This document shows positions 1-10,029 of a stretch of 64,000 nt of DNA, one piece after another. The translations under genes and the position numbers were made by a program. The notes beneath the pieces were generated by a model. The model was not told the origin of the DNA. It searched no databases and saw nothing but the letters and a program-made list of their open reading frames with translations. This DNA is from Phaeoceros laevis (taxonomy: Eukaryota; Anthocerotophyta; Anthocerotopsida; Notothyladales). Every line of letters begins with the position of its first letter. Position 1 is the stretch's first letter. The DNA lies in NCBI GenBank assembly GCA_049999765.1, contig JBNGIQ010009488.1, forward strand, positions 575,301-639,300. The letters are read 5' to 3'.

Positions 1-305
1 CATCTGGTTAAGAGCAGAGGAAGGTGGTTATGAGGAGAAGACATCATGCTTGAGTTGCCTTCCAAGCTGCGAACTCCCTCAACAAACACCTGTCGGTAGG
101 TCTTGTGCGGAGATAGTTAACTAGATATCCTTGTTCGTCGTTGGCCACTGCCTGAGCTTTGTGCTATTCCAGTGGAGGATCGCAGAATAATTTCCGAGGA
201 AAGGACATCATGCTTGAGCTTCCTGCCAGCTACTTTCACAAGTTGGGAGCTCCCTCAATCACTGCCGCAAACACCATCCGGTAGATATTGTGTTGAGATT
301 TTCAA
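1..305. repeat. Imperfect direct repeat upstream of the MEB-like gene
   Basis: Two related blocks, about 43-110 and 207-295, share a 14-base core (acatcatgcttgag), then a stretch containing ctccctcaa and an aaacacc...ggtag tail. They lie about 165 bp apart with indels. No open frame or known element is evident. The blocks may belong to the 5' UTR or promoter of the following gene, or to an old duplication. Confidence 0.5.
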
Positions 306-2751
306 TTACATGCTGTGTTGAATTGGGCTGATCTTGCCAACATTTCTCTTGTGAAAGAAGGCCATGAGGAAAGGACTGTTCTCTTTAATGCAGAAGGAGA
401 TGGTCAGGATGGGAGGACAACAGGTATCCTCTTTGTCTCGAATATGATTGCTGCATGCCTTTGGCTGCAATGGATTAACCTTATTCTGCACGGCAGAAGA
501 AAATGTTGAAGCCATTCCTGCCGAAGAGTCCCCTGTGTCAAAAGAGAAGGAAACAAGTTGTTTCAGCTGCCTTCCCCATACTCTGAGGAGCTTCAACGCT
601 GCCCAACCAAAGCTGAAATTACCAGGTGACTAAATGCAGGCATTGTTGGTGTCCAGAATGAATCCGTGATTTCACTTGGGAAGGGCGGAAACTGTGATTC
701 CTCAAGCACGACTTGGAATCCGGACCAAAGACTAGTAGCCCATTTCAATCCAGTTATAAATATACAATCTATCTATGCTGTAGAAAAAAGAAATTTTTTG
801 TGTGCAGGTTTACTGTATTTTTGGAGTAGCTAGGCTTTGGTAAGAAAAGTTGGCTTGGCCCAAAGAAATCGTGCATATTGAAATATGTTGTACGGATGTG
901 TTGTTACATCGTTGCAGAGACTCAAACTGGAGTAACTATTACTGCGCTTGACCCTGGTACAAAGGTTGTTCACGAAACAGTAATACAGGGTAGCATCACA
1001 AACACCACAACCATCGAAGAACCAGAGGAACCTTCCAGAACTACAGTGGACAGTTTAACGTACTTTCGTACCTCCGTCAAGGTGGAAGAAGCAAGAAGGC
1101 GCTTTAGAAGAGAGGGTGGTGAAGGTGCTACTCTTGGCTTCATCCTTAAAGGTTTACCGACACCTGATTCTGATTCAGAACCAGTTGATGCGAAACAAGA
1201 GGAAGAGGAAGGGGAGGGGGTTGACGGAAAAGACGAGGAGCTGTCGCCTACACGTCCGCCTCTGTCCTTTTTCTCCCAGACATATACAAATGTGGAGGGT
1301 CCTGTTCAAGACAAGGATATTGGCTTCATTGAAGGTATACCAACACCTAATTCTGAACCAGTTGATGCGAAACAAGAGGAGGAAGGGGTTGAGTGGAAAG
1401 ANNNNNNNNNNGAACCAGTTGATGCGAAACAAGAGGAGGAAGGGGTTGAGTGGAAAGATGAGGAGCCCTTGCCTACAATTACGACTGTGTCCATCTCCCA
1501 GACATATGAAAATGTGGAGGTTCCTGTTCTTGATAAGGATTCTGAAAGCTCGCACTGTAGTTGTTTACCTGCTCCAAAGTTTTCGTGGTTCACACAGTCC
1601 TCAGGTCAGAACGGGTCTTGTCTTCTACTTCTACTCCAAGGACGTTATTGTGTGCAAGATATTCTGGCATGTGAAAACAACTCATTCAGGCTTTTGATCT
1701 TGTTTGCAGACTACACGAAATTGGTCAGCAGCAAACCGGCACCTGCTGTAAGACCTGCACCTTATAAGATTGATGGCGGGAGTGAGTCTTTGGAGCTTCA
1801 AGTGCCTCTGCTCGCATCCAAGCCGCCTCCAGATGCTGAACCTGAAATAACAACTGTGGGTATTAGGAGTGACGAAGTATCAATTCAAGTTCAGGGTCCT
1901 GATGCTGCCACCACACTTGAAGCAGCAATTACAGAAGCTCAGCATGCTGGGATCCTGGAACAGTCTCGTGATGGTTCCCACGGTTTAGAAATAGTGAAGA
2001 GTATCGTGTACGGCGGTCTTGATTCGACATTGACAAGCCTTGCAGTGGTAGCCTCCGCCGCTGGAGGGGAGGGAAAAACAAGTAGGGATTCTATATCATG
2101 TGGCTTTGTGATGTGTCACTCGTCTCACCTGCTATTCACCAAACTAATCACCAAACCAACTTGGATTGCAGTCACAGTGGTTGCTCTGGGGATAGCTAAC
2201 GTTCTAGCTGGGATGCTAGCCTTCTTTTACAAGGTCAAGTTGTCTACTCTACCTCTACTGTACCCAAAGAGTTTTGACATTCTCGTTTTGTTCTTGAGGT
2301 GATCCTGCGCTCTGATGCTTGGTCGACTCTTCCTTCGCAGGTTATCGCCCTTGACAGAGAGACATTCCGCACAACCATCGGAAGGAACCTGTGGCTCAAT
2401 GGATCAGTAGCTATCTTGTCTTTCATCATCTTCGGCATGGCAGCACCGATCACTTATGGTTTCACATTCCAGGACTTGGATGATACAGATTACAAAGTCT
2501 ATGCAACATGTGCTGTGGCCATACTGTGCCTTGTCTTGCTTGGATCTGCCAAGGCATACGTAAACAAGCTCAACACCTGGACCACTGTCTTGGGGCTGAT
2601 TACAACTGGGTTTGTGTCAGCAGTAATGGGGTACTTTGCAGGGGATTACGTAACAAAACTGCTCAAAAAGTACGGATTTGTGAGTGAAGACTCGGACTCA
2701 GGGAAAATGATGTCACAGACTCGGGAAGGAGGTAGGATAGTAGAAAAATGA
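306..2751 (+). CDS. Membrane protein of ER body-like (MEB/CCC1-VIT-like), start uncertain
   Basis: A multi-exon gene whose C-terminal half resembles the plant 'membrane protein of ER body-like' family, related to CCC1/VIT1 iron and manganese transporters. Exons fitted by splice sites and phase: an unresolved first exon ending at 423, then 497-625, 918-1604, 1710-2081, 2172-2233 and 2341-2751 (stop). The family signature EIVKSIVYGGLDSTLTSLAV is followed by about four hydrophobic segments (ALGIANVLAGMLAFF, VAILSFIIFGMAAPITYG, CAVAILCLVLLGSA, LGLITTGFVSAVMGY). The N-terminal half is acidic and low-complexity, with two copies of a roughly 60-residue module containing PTP, EPVDAKQEEE and SQTY. Cys pairs (CFSC, CSC) occur upstream. 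A 10-N gap at 1402-1411 interrupts the second module. The family is inferred to move Fe or Mn across an internal membrane; true ER bodies are a Brassicales feature, so the name is only a family label. No in-frame ATG was found for the first exon, so the 5' end is open. Confidence 0.78.
1402..1411. other. Assembly gap of 10 N flanked by identical 47-bp copies
   Basis: Ten Ns separate 1355-1401 from 1412-1458, and those two 47-bp stretches are identical. A 10-N spacer between identical flanks is typical of two contigs joined without merging their overlap. It breaks the reading of the acidic module in the MEB-like gene. Confidence 0.9.
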
Positions 2752-4503
2752 AGAAGATTAGTTTGGAAACCTGGACATCTAGATTCAGATTTCTGGGACA
2801 GACTTGTGTTCTGCAGAGCATTAGCCATTCCAAGAAATGCTGATGCCTTGGGAACCTAGAAGTCTGTTTCAGATTTTCCGGAGCTTATCGTCGGGAAATC
2901 TGGAAATCTGCAGTTGGATTCTGGAGGGTCATACGTTGTGGGGTGTGACGACTTCTGGTTTTACAAGGCCTTAGCGACTCAAAGGACTGGGCTTCAACTA
3001 TATGACTTGGTATTGCTTTCATGAATATGTAACTACTCTAACTACATACCACGTTGTGTTAGTCCGGGAATCACGGGCACCCAAGTTTGCTAGCACGAGC
3101 CAATCGGAATTCAAGACGTCAACAAAGTTGCATAAGCCAATGAAACAACTAACCATTCTACGGCGCGTGGCTTGTGCTCACAAGGTGCAGGCTGCTCAAT
3201 CGAAACTTCTCTTTCCTTTGCTGAAGCACTTCGTCCAGGGGGTCCGACTCTGGCGCACTTTCGAGAGAAGAGGCGTCTTTGGTGATGCTCAGAAGGGACG
3301 TGCCTCCGGATGCCCAGCGGCTTGCCGCAGAGGAAGAGCCGAGCAGCTCGCCGATAGAGGAGCAGTAGAGATAGCCACAAGAGAAGCAAGTGATGGTCAC
3401 GGCTTGGCGGTGGCCGGGTCAGTGCCGTGTGACCTTGGCTACAGGTGCATCATCACCCAGTACGGCCTGACTAGTTTCAAAGATTGAATATCTGGTCCGA
3501 GCTGCTTTTCTTGTTTTCTTTGGTTCACGTTTATCGTCTTTCTTGTTGTCTTGAAACGTCTCTGGGGGCTCCACTTTTGGCGTTCTCGTCTGACGGACTG
3601 AGTCGTCCGCCGACAGTTTTGTCGCATGTCCATGGCTAGACTAATTTCAGGGCTAGACTATGTCTTACTGATATACCATCACCATTTCAGGCTCATCAAA
3701 CAGCTCCCGTCGTTTGTGAGCATCTCATCAGCCTTCCCAAATAGCTGAGCTCACAGAGGTAAAGCTCCGAGCGCCAAACTCCAGTAGAGAACAACCTATA
3801 TTAGTAATCAGGGCTGCACGTCCTCTTTGTCACAAACAGTACTTCGTATCACATCCCTGTGCACAATAAGTGCATAAAAACCGTTGAGTAAATTGGTTAT
3901 GGCAGGCTGAAGGACTAGAGCATCACAGTTCACTATTGAGTGTTTTACTGCATTGAGCGTTTTACTCGACAGAGCACCAACCCTGCCTCTGTAAAACTGA
4001 GGGGATATAGACTGTCTTCCAACGATATCTTCAGTTCTGCAGGCGACAGCCTGCGTGTGCTGCAGGCCTAGGAAGACAGGCCAAGGAAGACAATGCATTG
4101 CCTGAATTTTCAGATCCAAACGAAACAGTAGTCACTCCTGAAATCACTTCCTCATCAGATGCAGTTACTAGCAGCCAACAGCCAGTGTCATTTGGTCGCC
4201 AATAGTGTTCAAAGCAAGCTTGAGAGCTGAGAGCTGCTGAGCAGCTCTTTTGCTGTCGGAAGTTCTTCCGTCTTTGCTGGAACTATGCCCCGGCAATGCA
4301 CCGAAAGGCAATCGGCACACCACGAGGAAGAACAAAACTCAAAAACCCCAAGTGGGAATGAAGTTCAATGAACACGACTGCCTAAAAAGTTCAGCGGCTG
4401 CTGGGACTTTCGGAGAAGGCGCATTTAGGGTAATTCAGGATTGGTGTATGCCTCTTCCTTCCAACAAGCCCCGCTACATTATTTACTGGCATTGAGCTCA
4501 AGT
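2752..4503. other. Intergenic; no supported gene
   Basis: This holds the 3' UTR of the MEB-like gene and the upstream region of the elongase. A minus-strand frame at 3158-3400 (80 codons, Ser-rich, starting ATG) has fairly normal composition, but it has no recognisable domain and no convincing splice partners. I do not call it a gene. Confidence 0.5.
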
Positions 4504-4545
4504 GAAGGTGGTGAGACGAAGGTGGTGAGACGAAGGTGGTGAGAC
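4504..4545 (+). repeat. Three exact 14-bp tandem copies in the elongase 5' leader
   Basis: The unit gaaggtggtgagac occurs three times without mismatch (4504-4517, 4518-4531, 4532-4545), ending 22 bp before the elongase ATG. It probably lies in the 5' UTR. Copy number may vary between individuals. Confidence 0.9.
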
Positions 4546-4567
4546 CTACAGGCTGTGAGCAGCTGCT

Positions 4568-5407
4568 ATGGGCATAAGGCATGCTGTGCAGATCTCTGCT
4601 ACCTGGCTGCGGCACTGGGCCGCAGATCACGAGGCCATCGTCAGGTTCCGGTGGGACAAAAACGTCACCTGGGGGGCTTCCATTCCCTTCCTGGTCCTCA
4701 CTGTAGCTTCTTACCTGGGGCTCATCTGGTTGCTGCGCTCTCTCACCAGTCGGCGGCTCAAGCCCATTCCGCTGGGCCCTGTTCCGGCCTTGCACAATCT
4801 CGTCCTCCTTGTAGGGTCCCTGGTCATGTTCCTGGGATGCCTCGTTGCGACCATGGTGGAGGTGCAGGAGAGCGGGTGCCGCACCGGCGTCGTCAGGTGG
4901 CTACTGTGCTTCCCTCTGGGAACCCGCGCCGGGGGCAGGGTCTTCTTCTGGTCCTACGTCTACTACTTGAGCAAGCTGTACGAGTTTCTGGACACGGCGA
5001 TTGTGGTGCTCCGGAAGAAGCAGCTGACATTCCTCCACATCTTCCACCATGCCACCGTGGTCCTCATGTGCTTCTTCTGGCTCGAGTACACCCAGTCCCT
5101 GCAGATCATTGCGCTGCTCACCAACACCGGTGTGCACGTCGTCATGTACTCGTACTACTTCCTGTGCAGCCTAAACTTCCGCCCGCCCTGGAAGCGGCTC
5201 GTCACCAACATCCAAATCGTTCAGTTTCTCTTCAGCTTCGTCTCCTCGGCGGGCTTGCTGTGGCTGCATTTCCAGGGGAACGGAGCCTGCACAGGGATGC
5301 TCGCCTGGATCTTCAACGCCTTCTTCAACGTCGCTCTCTTCTTCCTGTTCCTCAATTTTCATCGCAAGCAGTACGGCCAGCGCAAGCTGGCCAAAAAGCT
5401 GGATTGA
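4568..5407 (+). CDS. ELO-family fatty acid elongase (condensing enzyme)
   Basis: A single-exon 279-residue protein of the ELO/GNS1/SUR4 family. ELO proteins sit in the ER membrane and condense malonyl-CoA with a long-chain acyl-CoA, the first step of very-long-chain or polyunsaturated fatty-acid elongation. The hallmark histidine box FLHIFHHATVV is at about residues 156-166, preceded by KLYEFLDTAIVVLRKK and followed by NTGVHVVMYSYYF, all classic ELO motifs. Several hydrophobic spans cover the chain and the C terminus is lysine-rich (KLAKKLD), compatible with ER retrieval. The length is normal for the family. The ATG at 4568 is the first in frame and gives the expected N terminus. It resembles the HOS3-like group of plant ELO proteins. 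Substrate preference cannot be read from the sequence. A second long frame on the same strand (4555-5427) is a GC-rich shadow. Confidence 0.93.
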   Translation: MGIRHAVQISATWLRHWAADHEAIVRFRWDKNVTWGASIPFLVLTVASYLGLIWLLRSLTSRRLKPIPLGPVPALHNLVLLVGSLVMFLGCLVATMVEVQESGCRTGVVRWLLCFPLGTRAGGRVFFWSYVYYLSKLYEFLDTAIVVLRKKQLTFLHIFHHATVVLMCFFWLEYTQSLQIIALLTNTGVHVVMYSYYFLCSLNFRPPWKRLVTNIQIVQFLFSFVSSAGLLWLHFQGNGACTGMLAWIFNAFFNVALFFLFLNFHRKQYGQRKLAKKLD

Positions 5408-5609
5408 TGAGCCCCACGTCAGACTAGTGCCGGGTTACGGATCCAGTGCTGACGAGGGGCTTTGTTTCCAATTTGTAAGGAAACCATTTGGGTGGAATGT
5501 TACTAGGCGTTTCTTCCACATCCATGTTCTTTCTAGCTGAACTGATGACGGTGCTGAACATTTGACAGAATGCGCCTAATCCTTCCAGGTTGGTTGGCTG
5601 CAATCATCA

Positions 5610-7351
5610 TCACAGCAGATCAAGAATCACAGGCATTCCATACTTGGGCTGCAGTGTGAGGGTCACATCAGGGAAGTGGCGGTAACTAGGGCTAAGTTTC
5701 CAACAGCACCTGGACAGAAGCACAGCCATGATAGCCTTGGCCTCAAGCACTGCCAACCCCTGCCCTAAACATGTTCGGGGACCTGTGCCGAAGGGCAGGT
5801 ATGCCATGGGCTCCTTGCAAGCCCCGTGGATGCCGTTTGCGAACCTGGCTGGCCTGAACTCGTGATTGTCAGATCCCCAGAAATGCTCGTCTTGATGTAT
5901 GGCAGCAACTGGAATGAGGATCTCCAACCCGGAAGCAACCGAATGTGTTCCAACACGATTTTCCTTCAAGCTGCGCCTCCCGAGAACAGGTTGAGGAGGG
6001 AAGAGCCTCAGGGATTCCAACAGAATCATGGCCAGAGTTTTAAGACGGCCGATGCTGTGATGATCAATCCGCTGTCCACTCTCACAAAACTCCTCTACTT
6101 CTGCTCTGGCACGCTCTTGCCAGAGCGGATGCAGAGCAAGGAGGTATACCGTCCAGGTCAGAAGACTTGCGGTTGTCTCATGCCCCGCAAGTAGGACAGT
6201 GAGAGAATTGTCCATCACTTCCTGCTCATTCAAATGTATGGCAGAGTCAGAACCACAAGGCGGTAACATCTTGTCCAGCAAGCACGGTGTCCGCTCACTT
6301 GTACCATCGCTGGACTGCTTAGCACGAAGAATTTTCAGCATGCTGCTTCTAAGTAGTTGTGCGTGCTTGGCCCTCTTGCGATTCAAGCCTGTCAGTGCCA
6401 ACCTGTAGCAGGCAGGAGCAGGCTGTTAGCAACCACAACAACGAGGCAAGCATAGCCGCATCTGAGAAAAGAGCAGAAAAAACTCACTCATATCCGGGCA
6501 CGGCAGCTGCGTAGCCAAACACGATGTCCGTGGTTTTATGCAAGTAGCCATCAAAGTTGCCCACTATAGTCTGTGCCAGCTCTTCGTCGCCTTGAATGTC
6601 CACTCCATAAGCCGCTCTCACAATGACAGTGAGCGTCAACTTCAGAAAGAACTTGTACATGTCCACTTCTATAGGGTTGCTGACCTCCACATTCCAATGC
6701 TGAATTGCAGAACGTGTGCACCCAACCATACACTCCAGCTTGGGCTGCATGCCCAGCACAGCAGGGAAACTCACTCTCAGAATTTACAGAAGCTGCGAGG
6801 AGCCCAAGGAGTTCTGTCTCTCTTCCAACACCACATAGCATGCCAAATACCTTGATATGCTTCATGTTAAATGCAGGAGCCAGGAGTTCACGCTGACGAG
6901 CCCAGGCAGCACCGCTGCTGGTGAAGATACCTCTCCCCAGTACATCCAAACTCTCGATAAACAAGGGCTTGGAATAGGAGTCGGCATTGGTGTGCAACAC
7001 GTCGCGAACAAGAGCTGGCTCGGACACGACCAATCGCACTGTCTTGCCCAGGCGGAAGACGTAAGGCACCGGGCCAGCGAACCGAGCAGCGAAGAACCCG
7101 GTCAGGCCCTGGCTCTGGACACAGCCATGGCCCCCGCATCAGACCGCCACCACTTGAGGAGATGCATTCAGCCAGGTCCCAGCAGACAGGAATGGATCCG
7201 GACTTACCGGCAATTGTCTGCAGGCTATCTTCTGCTTGGCGCAGCTGCGAAGCATCCGGAAGGAAGGCCATACCCAAACCAGCACGAAACGCCACAGCAC
7301 CAGCACAAACACCGCAGCCTCAAGCAAATAAAACATCCAAAGAGCAGCCAT
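5610..7351 (-). CDS. Cytochrome P450, CYP72 clan
   Basis: A haem-thiolate monooxygenase. Exons (minus strand): about 7351-7205 with the N-terminal membrane anchor, about 7110-6851, 6744-6488, and 6402-5610 (stop). The P450 signatures are present in order: a WARQR segment in the helix-C region, the I-helix AGHETT oxygen-activation motif, the K-helix ESLR, a PxxF/RPARF segment, and the haem loop FGTGPRTCLG with its cysteine ligand. The tail (LEAKAIMAVLL, LSPSY, LTLQPKYGMPVIL) is typical of the CYP72 clan, whose members act on hormones, terpenoids or fatty acids; the substrate is unknown. The last three exons join cleanly in phase. The first junction does not: joining the anchor exon to GPVPYVFRLG needs either a very short intron or a frame change, and the usual proline-rich hinge is not evident. 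The locus may therefore be slightly damaged, or the first exon may be misread. Confidence 0.88.
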
Positions 7352-7811
7352 GTCTGCGCACGTCCCATGGCCTCCTCGCTCACATCGTCACCTTAAGGGG
7401 TAACTCGCCCGGATGTCAAGCAATAAGCACACACACACACCTTAGCCTATTGGCCGCCAGCGCGTATGACGGTGCCCGTCCGGCCCGTTTCTGACACGCG
7501 TAACGACGCTTGTCTAGTGTCTACCTCATTCTAAACGAATTCGTGTTGTCACGTGCTCAATTACCAACTACCCACTGGCTTCCACATAAGATCAGCAGAC
7601 GAGGTTTACAAGCAAAGCCGATGCCTTCAGAATTCTCCAACACCATTTTACACTGTACCATTGTAGTGACTGTACACTCTCGACTTATCCTGGAACACTA
7701 TATAACAAATCAAATGGTAGTTTTTGGGTTGAAAGTTGGGCTTCCAGGTTGTGACCCCTACCTGTCCTGAACAAACCTCCCCCCTCCTAAGAGCTACAAA
7801 CCTTTCGGACT
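7352..7811. other. Intergenic, P450 promoter side
   Basis: 460 bp between the P450 start and the 3' end of the GRAM gene. It holds a short (AC)n tract at about 7429-7440 and AT-rich sequence with tatataac near 7700. No gene is seen. Confidence 0.6.
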
Positions 7812-9397
7812 TCAGAAAGACGGATACTGGCTCCCCTGTGGCGGATAAGAACCGCTACCACCACTTTGTGGAGGGTAAGAACCGCTACCACCTTGTGAAG
7901 GATAAGGCCCACCACTACCTTGCGAATATAGCCCTGCCTGTTGAGGGTAAGGAGGCTGCTGCTGGCTCCCGCCGCTAGCGTTGGGCGGATAAGCTTGAGA
8001 CGGAGGCCCCGAAGTTTGCTGATAACCTTGAGGTCCCTGGACAGGTTGATAGCCTTGAGGCGGCTGCCCAGCACCTTGACCATACTCACTGCCTTGAGAA
8101 CCACCCGCAGGACGAAATTTTGCAACAACTTCCCGCAGGTTCTTCACTGCCTTGTCGTAGTTCACGAACCCCATGAACCAGAACTCGTGGCTGTCCAGCA
8201 TATCAACTTGGATGTACTTCTCATCCGGCTTGTTCTGATTAGCAGAAGGATTCACAGACTTCACCCTGTCTAACGGGAGGATGACCTGACATCTCACATG
8301 AGCCAGTCAGTTGCTGAACTTTAATAAATGCAAGCTGCAGACATTAGCAAATCAAGCAGAACTTGTACCTTGTAGTGACTCATTGCCTGTTGTGCTGGGG
8401 TGGGATTGTAGGTAAGCGGACGATCACTGCAAAAGGCAAGCTTCAAGTTGCTAAGGTAGAGAGTCCCAGCTACAGGCCCATTGGATGTGCTCAGGTAACA
8501 GGCATATGTCTTGATCAGCTCTTCGTTTGGAGTAGCGCCGAATGTGTTTCTGAAGACGTTGAAAGCACCGCCTTCGGATAGAAGCTTAAGCCCTAGACTA
8601 GTCCTTCCCACCACAGTGTCGGCCACACTCTGGCCAGATGAAACTGGAGAAAACAACCACATCAAACCAGAAATCCAGATTAAAAACCACGGCAGTCCCG
8701 AGGTATCAAGTGTCATCACGTGCCGTCGCTGCTATGCTTGCAAACATCGGACAAACGAAACAAGAAAATGCACTCACAGTATTTGGATATGTTGGTAGCT
8801 GCTTTCCCTCCCTGGGCAGCCACGCCTTTAAAAGCTGACGAAATCTTTGCGAACGCATCTATGAGAGCGGATCAAGAGAAGGCCATGGTCAACGGTCTAC
8901 CGAACTTGATCCACAATGCCAAAAAACAGTTGAAGAGAAGATAAACAACAACAGGCCAAAACTGCTGCTGCATCTTGTGTACCTCAGTATCTGCCCTCCC
9001 TACCTCCACAACAAGGTTGCATATCCTGGAGTACAGTTTGCAAGTGCTCACCTTTCCCTTGAGGAGCAGGATTGTTGACGTAGCCACTCGGGTTACTAGC
9101 GCCAGATCCAGCCCCCGGAAACGTTTGCTGCGGGTATGATCCCGACCCCGGAGTCGATTGAAAGCCCCCCGAGGAGTTGTAAGGTCCCGGACCGAAGCCC
9201 CTGGTAGCTGCCGCAGAATTGTCAGGATGCGAGCTAGGACTGGCCGGACTTCCCATGACCTGTGTCCCCCATGTCTGCCCTGCGGGCACACCCGGAGTCG
9301 CGTTGGGGTATTCCTCCTGGGACACCGGTGTCGGATAAGGCGCGTAGTCAGTTGAATGCTGCTGGACGTTCCCCTGCGGTGGTTGCTGCTGCCCCAT
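7812..9397 (-). CDS. GEM-like GRAM-domain protein
   Basis: A plant GEM-like / FH-interacting protein with a GRAM domain (a PH-like lipid- or protein-binding fold). Exons: 9397-9052, 8858-8778, 8643-8369 and 8285-7812, all joining in phase. The order is a Pro/Gln/Ser-rich N terminus (residues 1-115), a short conserved DAFAKISSAFKGVAAQGGK segment, then the GRAM core (LLSEGGAFNVFRNTFG, CYLSTSNGPVAGTLYLSN, LAFCSDRPL, VILPLDRVKSV, KYIQVDMLDSHEFWFMGF). Family members are ABA-responsive or linked to epidermal patterning in Arabidopsis; the role here is inferred. Unusually, the C terminus carries a further 80-residue low-complexity tail rich in Gly, Gln, Tyr, Pro and Ser (repeats such as GSGSYPPQ), typical of disordered, phase-separating segments. 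The gene is head-to-head with XEG113. Confidence 0.92.
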
Positions 9398-10029
9398 CGC
9401 TTTTTTCTTGCTCTCGCCTCTCTGTAGTCAAATCCGCAGACTGCGCCAATGCACCAAATGCGTGCAGAGAGCCTGCTGTACCTTCACAGCGTGACGGATG
9501 CCGCGGCTTGTAGAACTTGAAGCCTATGACAGCAGGGCGAACGCGAAAACCAGGCCAGCACGTCTGCACATTCGCTACCACGCGGAAGTCGGCACTTAGG
9601 CGGCGAGAGCATACAAATACCGGGTCACGCAGGCGTTGACCAATGGGATCGGAACACACCCGTCGAGAAATTGCTTCGTGCCACGTGCAATCGGTGCAAT
9701 CGGTGCAATCGGTGCAATCGGTGCAATCGGTGCAACCGGTGCAATCGGTGAGGGCGCACTTATTACTGGCATACTGTACTTTTTTGCTCCTCTGATGAAC
9801 GAGGAACAGGACCAAGTCTTCCCGAGGTTCGAAGAGCACGATGGCGGAGTAGGATGCTCGAGCACGGGTTCTAAGCAATGCGATGCGTTGGCTTCGTCGC
9901 CTGTCCCGTGGTGCCTCATAGGATACATCGGACTGAATTGCTGCAGCGTAGCGTGTGAGAATGTTGCACCAAGAACGGTAGAGGACAAAGTGCACGGCCA
10001 GGCATTTCGCTTTGGCAGCAGCGAAAAGC
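9398..10029. promoter_or_regulatory. Bidirectional promoter, GEM-like (-) and XEG113 (+), with G-box
   Basis: A 632-bp spacer between divergent start codons. A G-box (ccacgtgc, core cacgtg at 9682-9687) abuts the 9-bp tandem array. G-box/ABRE sites bind bZIP and bHLH factors, which would fit ABA response of GEM-like genes. Long frames on both strands here are by-products of the array. Confidence 0.6.
9685..9747 (+). repeat. Seven-copy 9-bp tandem array
   Basis: The unit gtgcaatcg is repeated seven times without interruption; the sixth copy has one change (gtgcaaccg). It begins inside the G-box in the shared promoter. Translated, it gives AIG or CTD repeats, which explains spurious long frames nearby. 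Confidence 0.95.

Noticed and set aside
3158-3400. 80-codon minus frame, Ser-rich
   Set aside because: Plausible composition but no homologue recalled, no splice partners and no promoter signal.
4555-5427. 290-codon frame overlapping the elongase
   Set aside because: Same strand as the ELO gene in another frame; Pro/Arg/His-rich translation typical of a GC-rich shadow.
9685-9747. CRISPR-like array
   Set aside because: Uninterrupted 9-bp tandem repeat with no spacers, in a plant nuclear genome.
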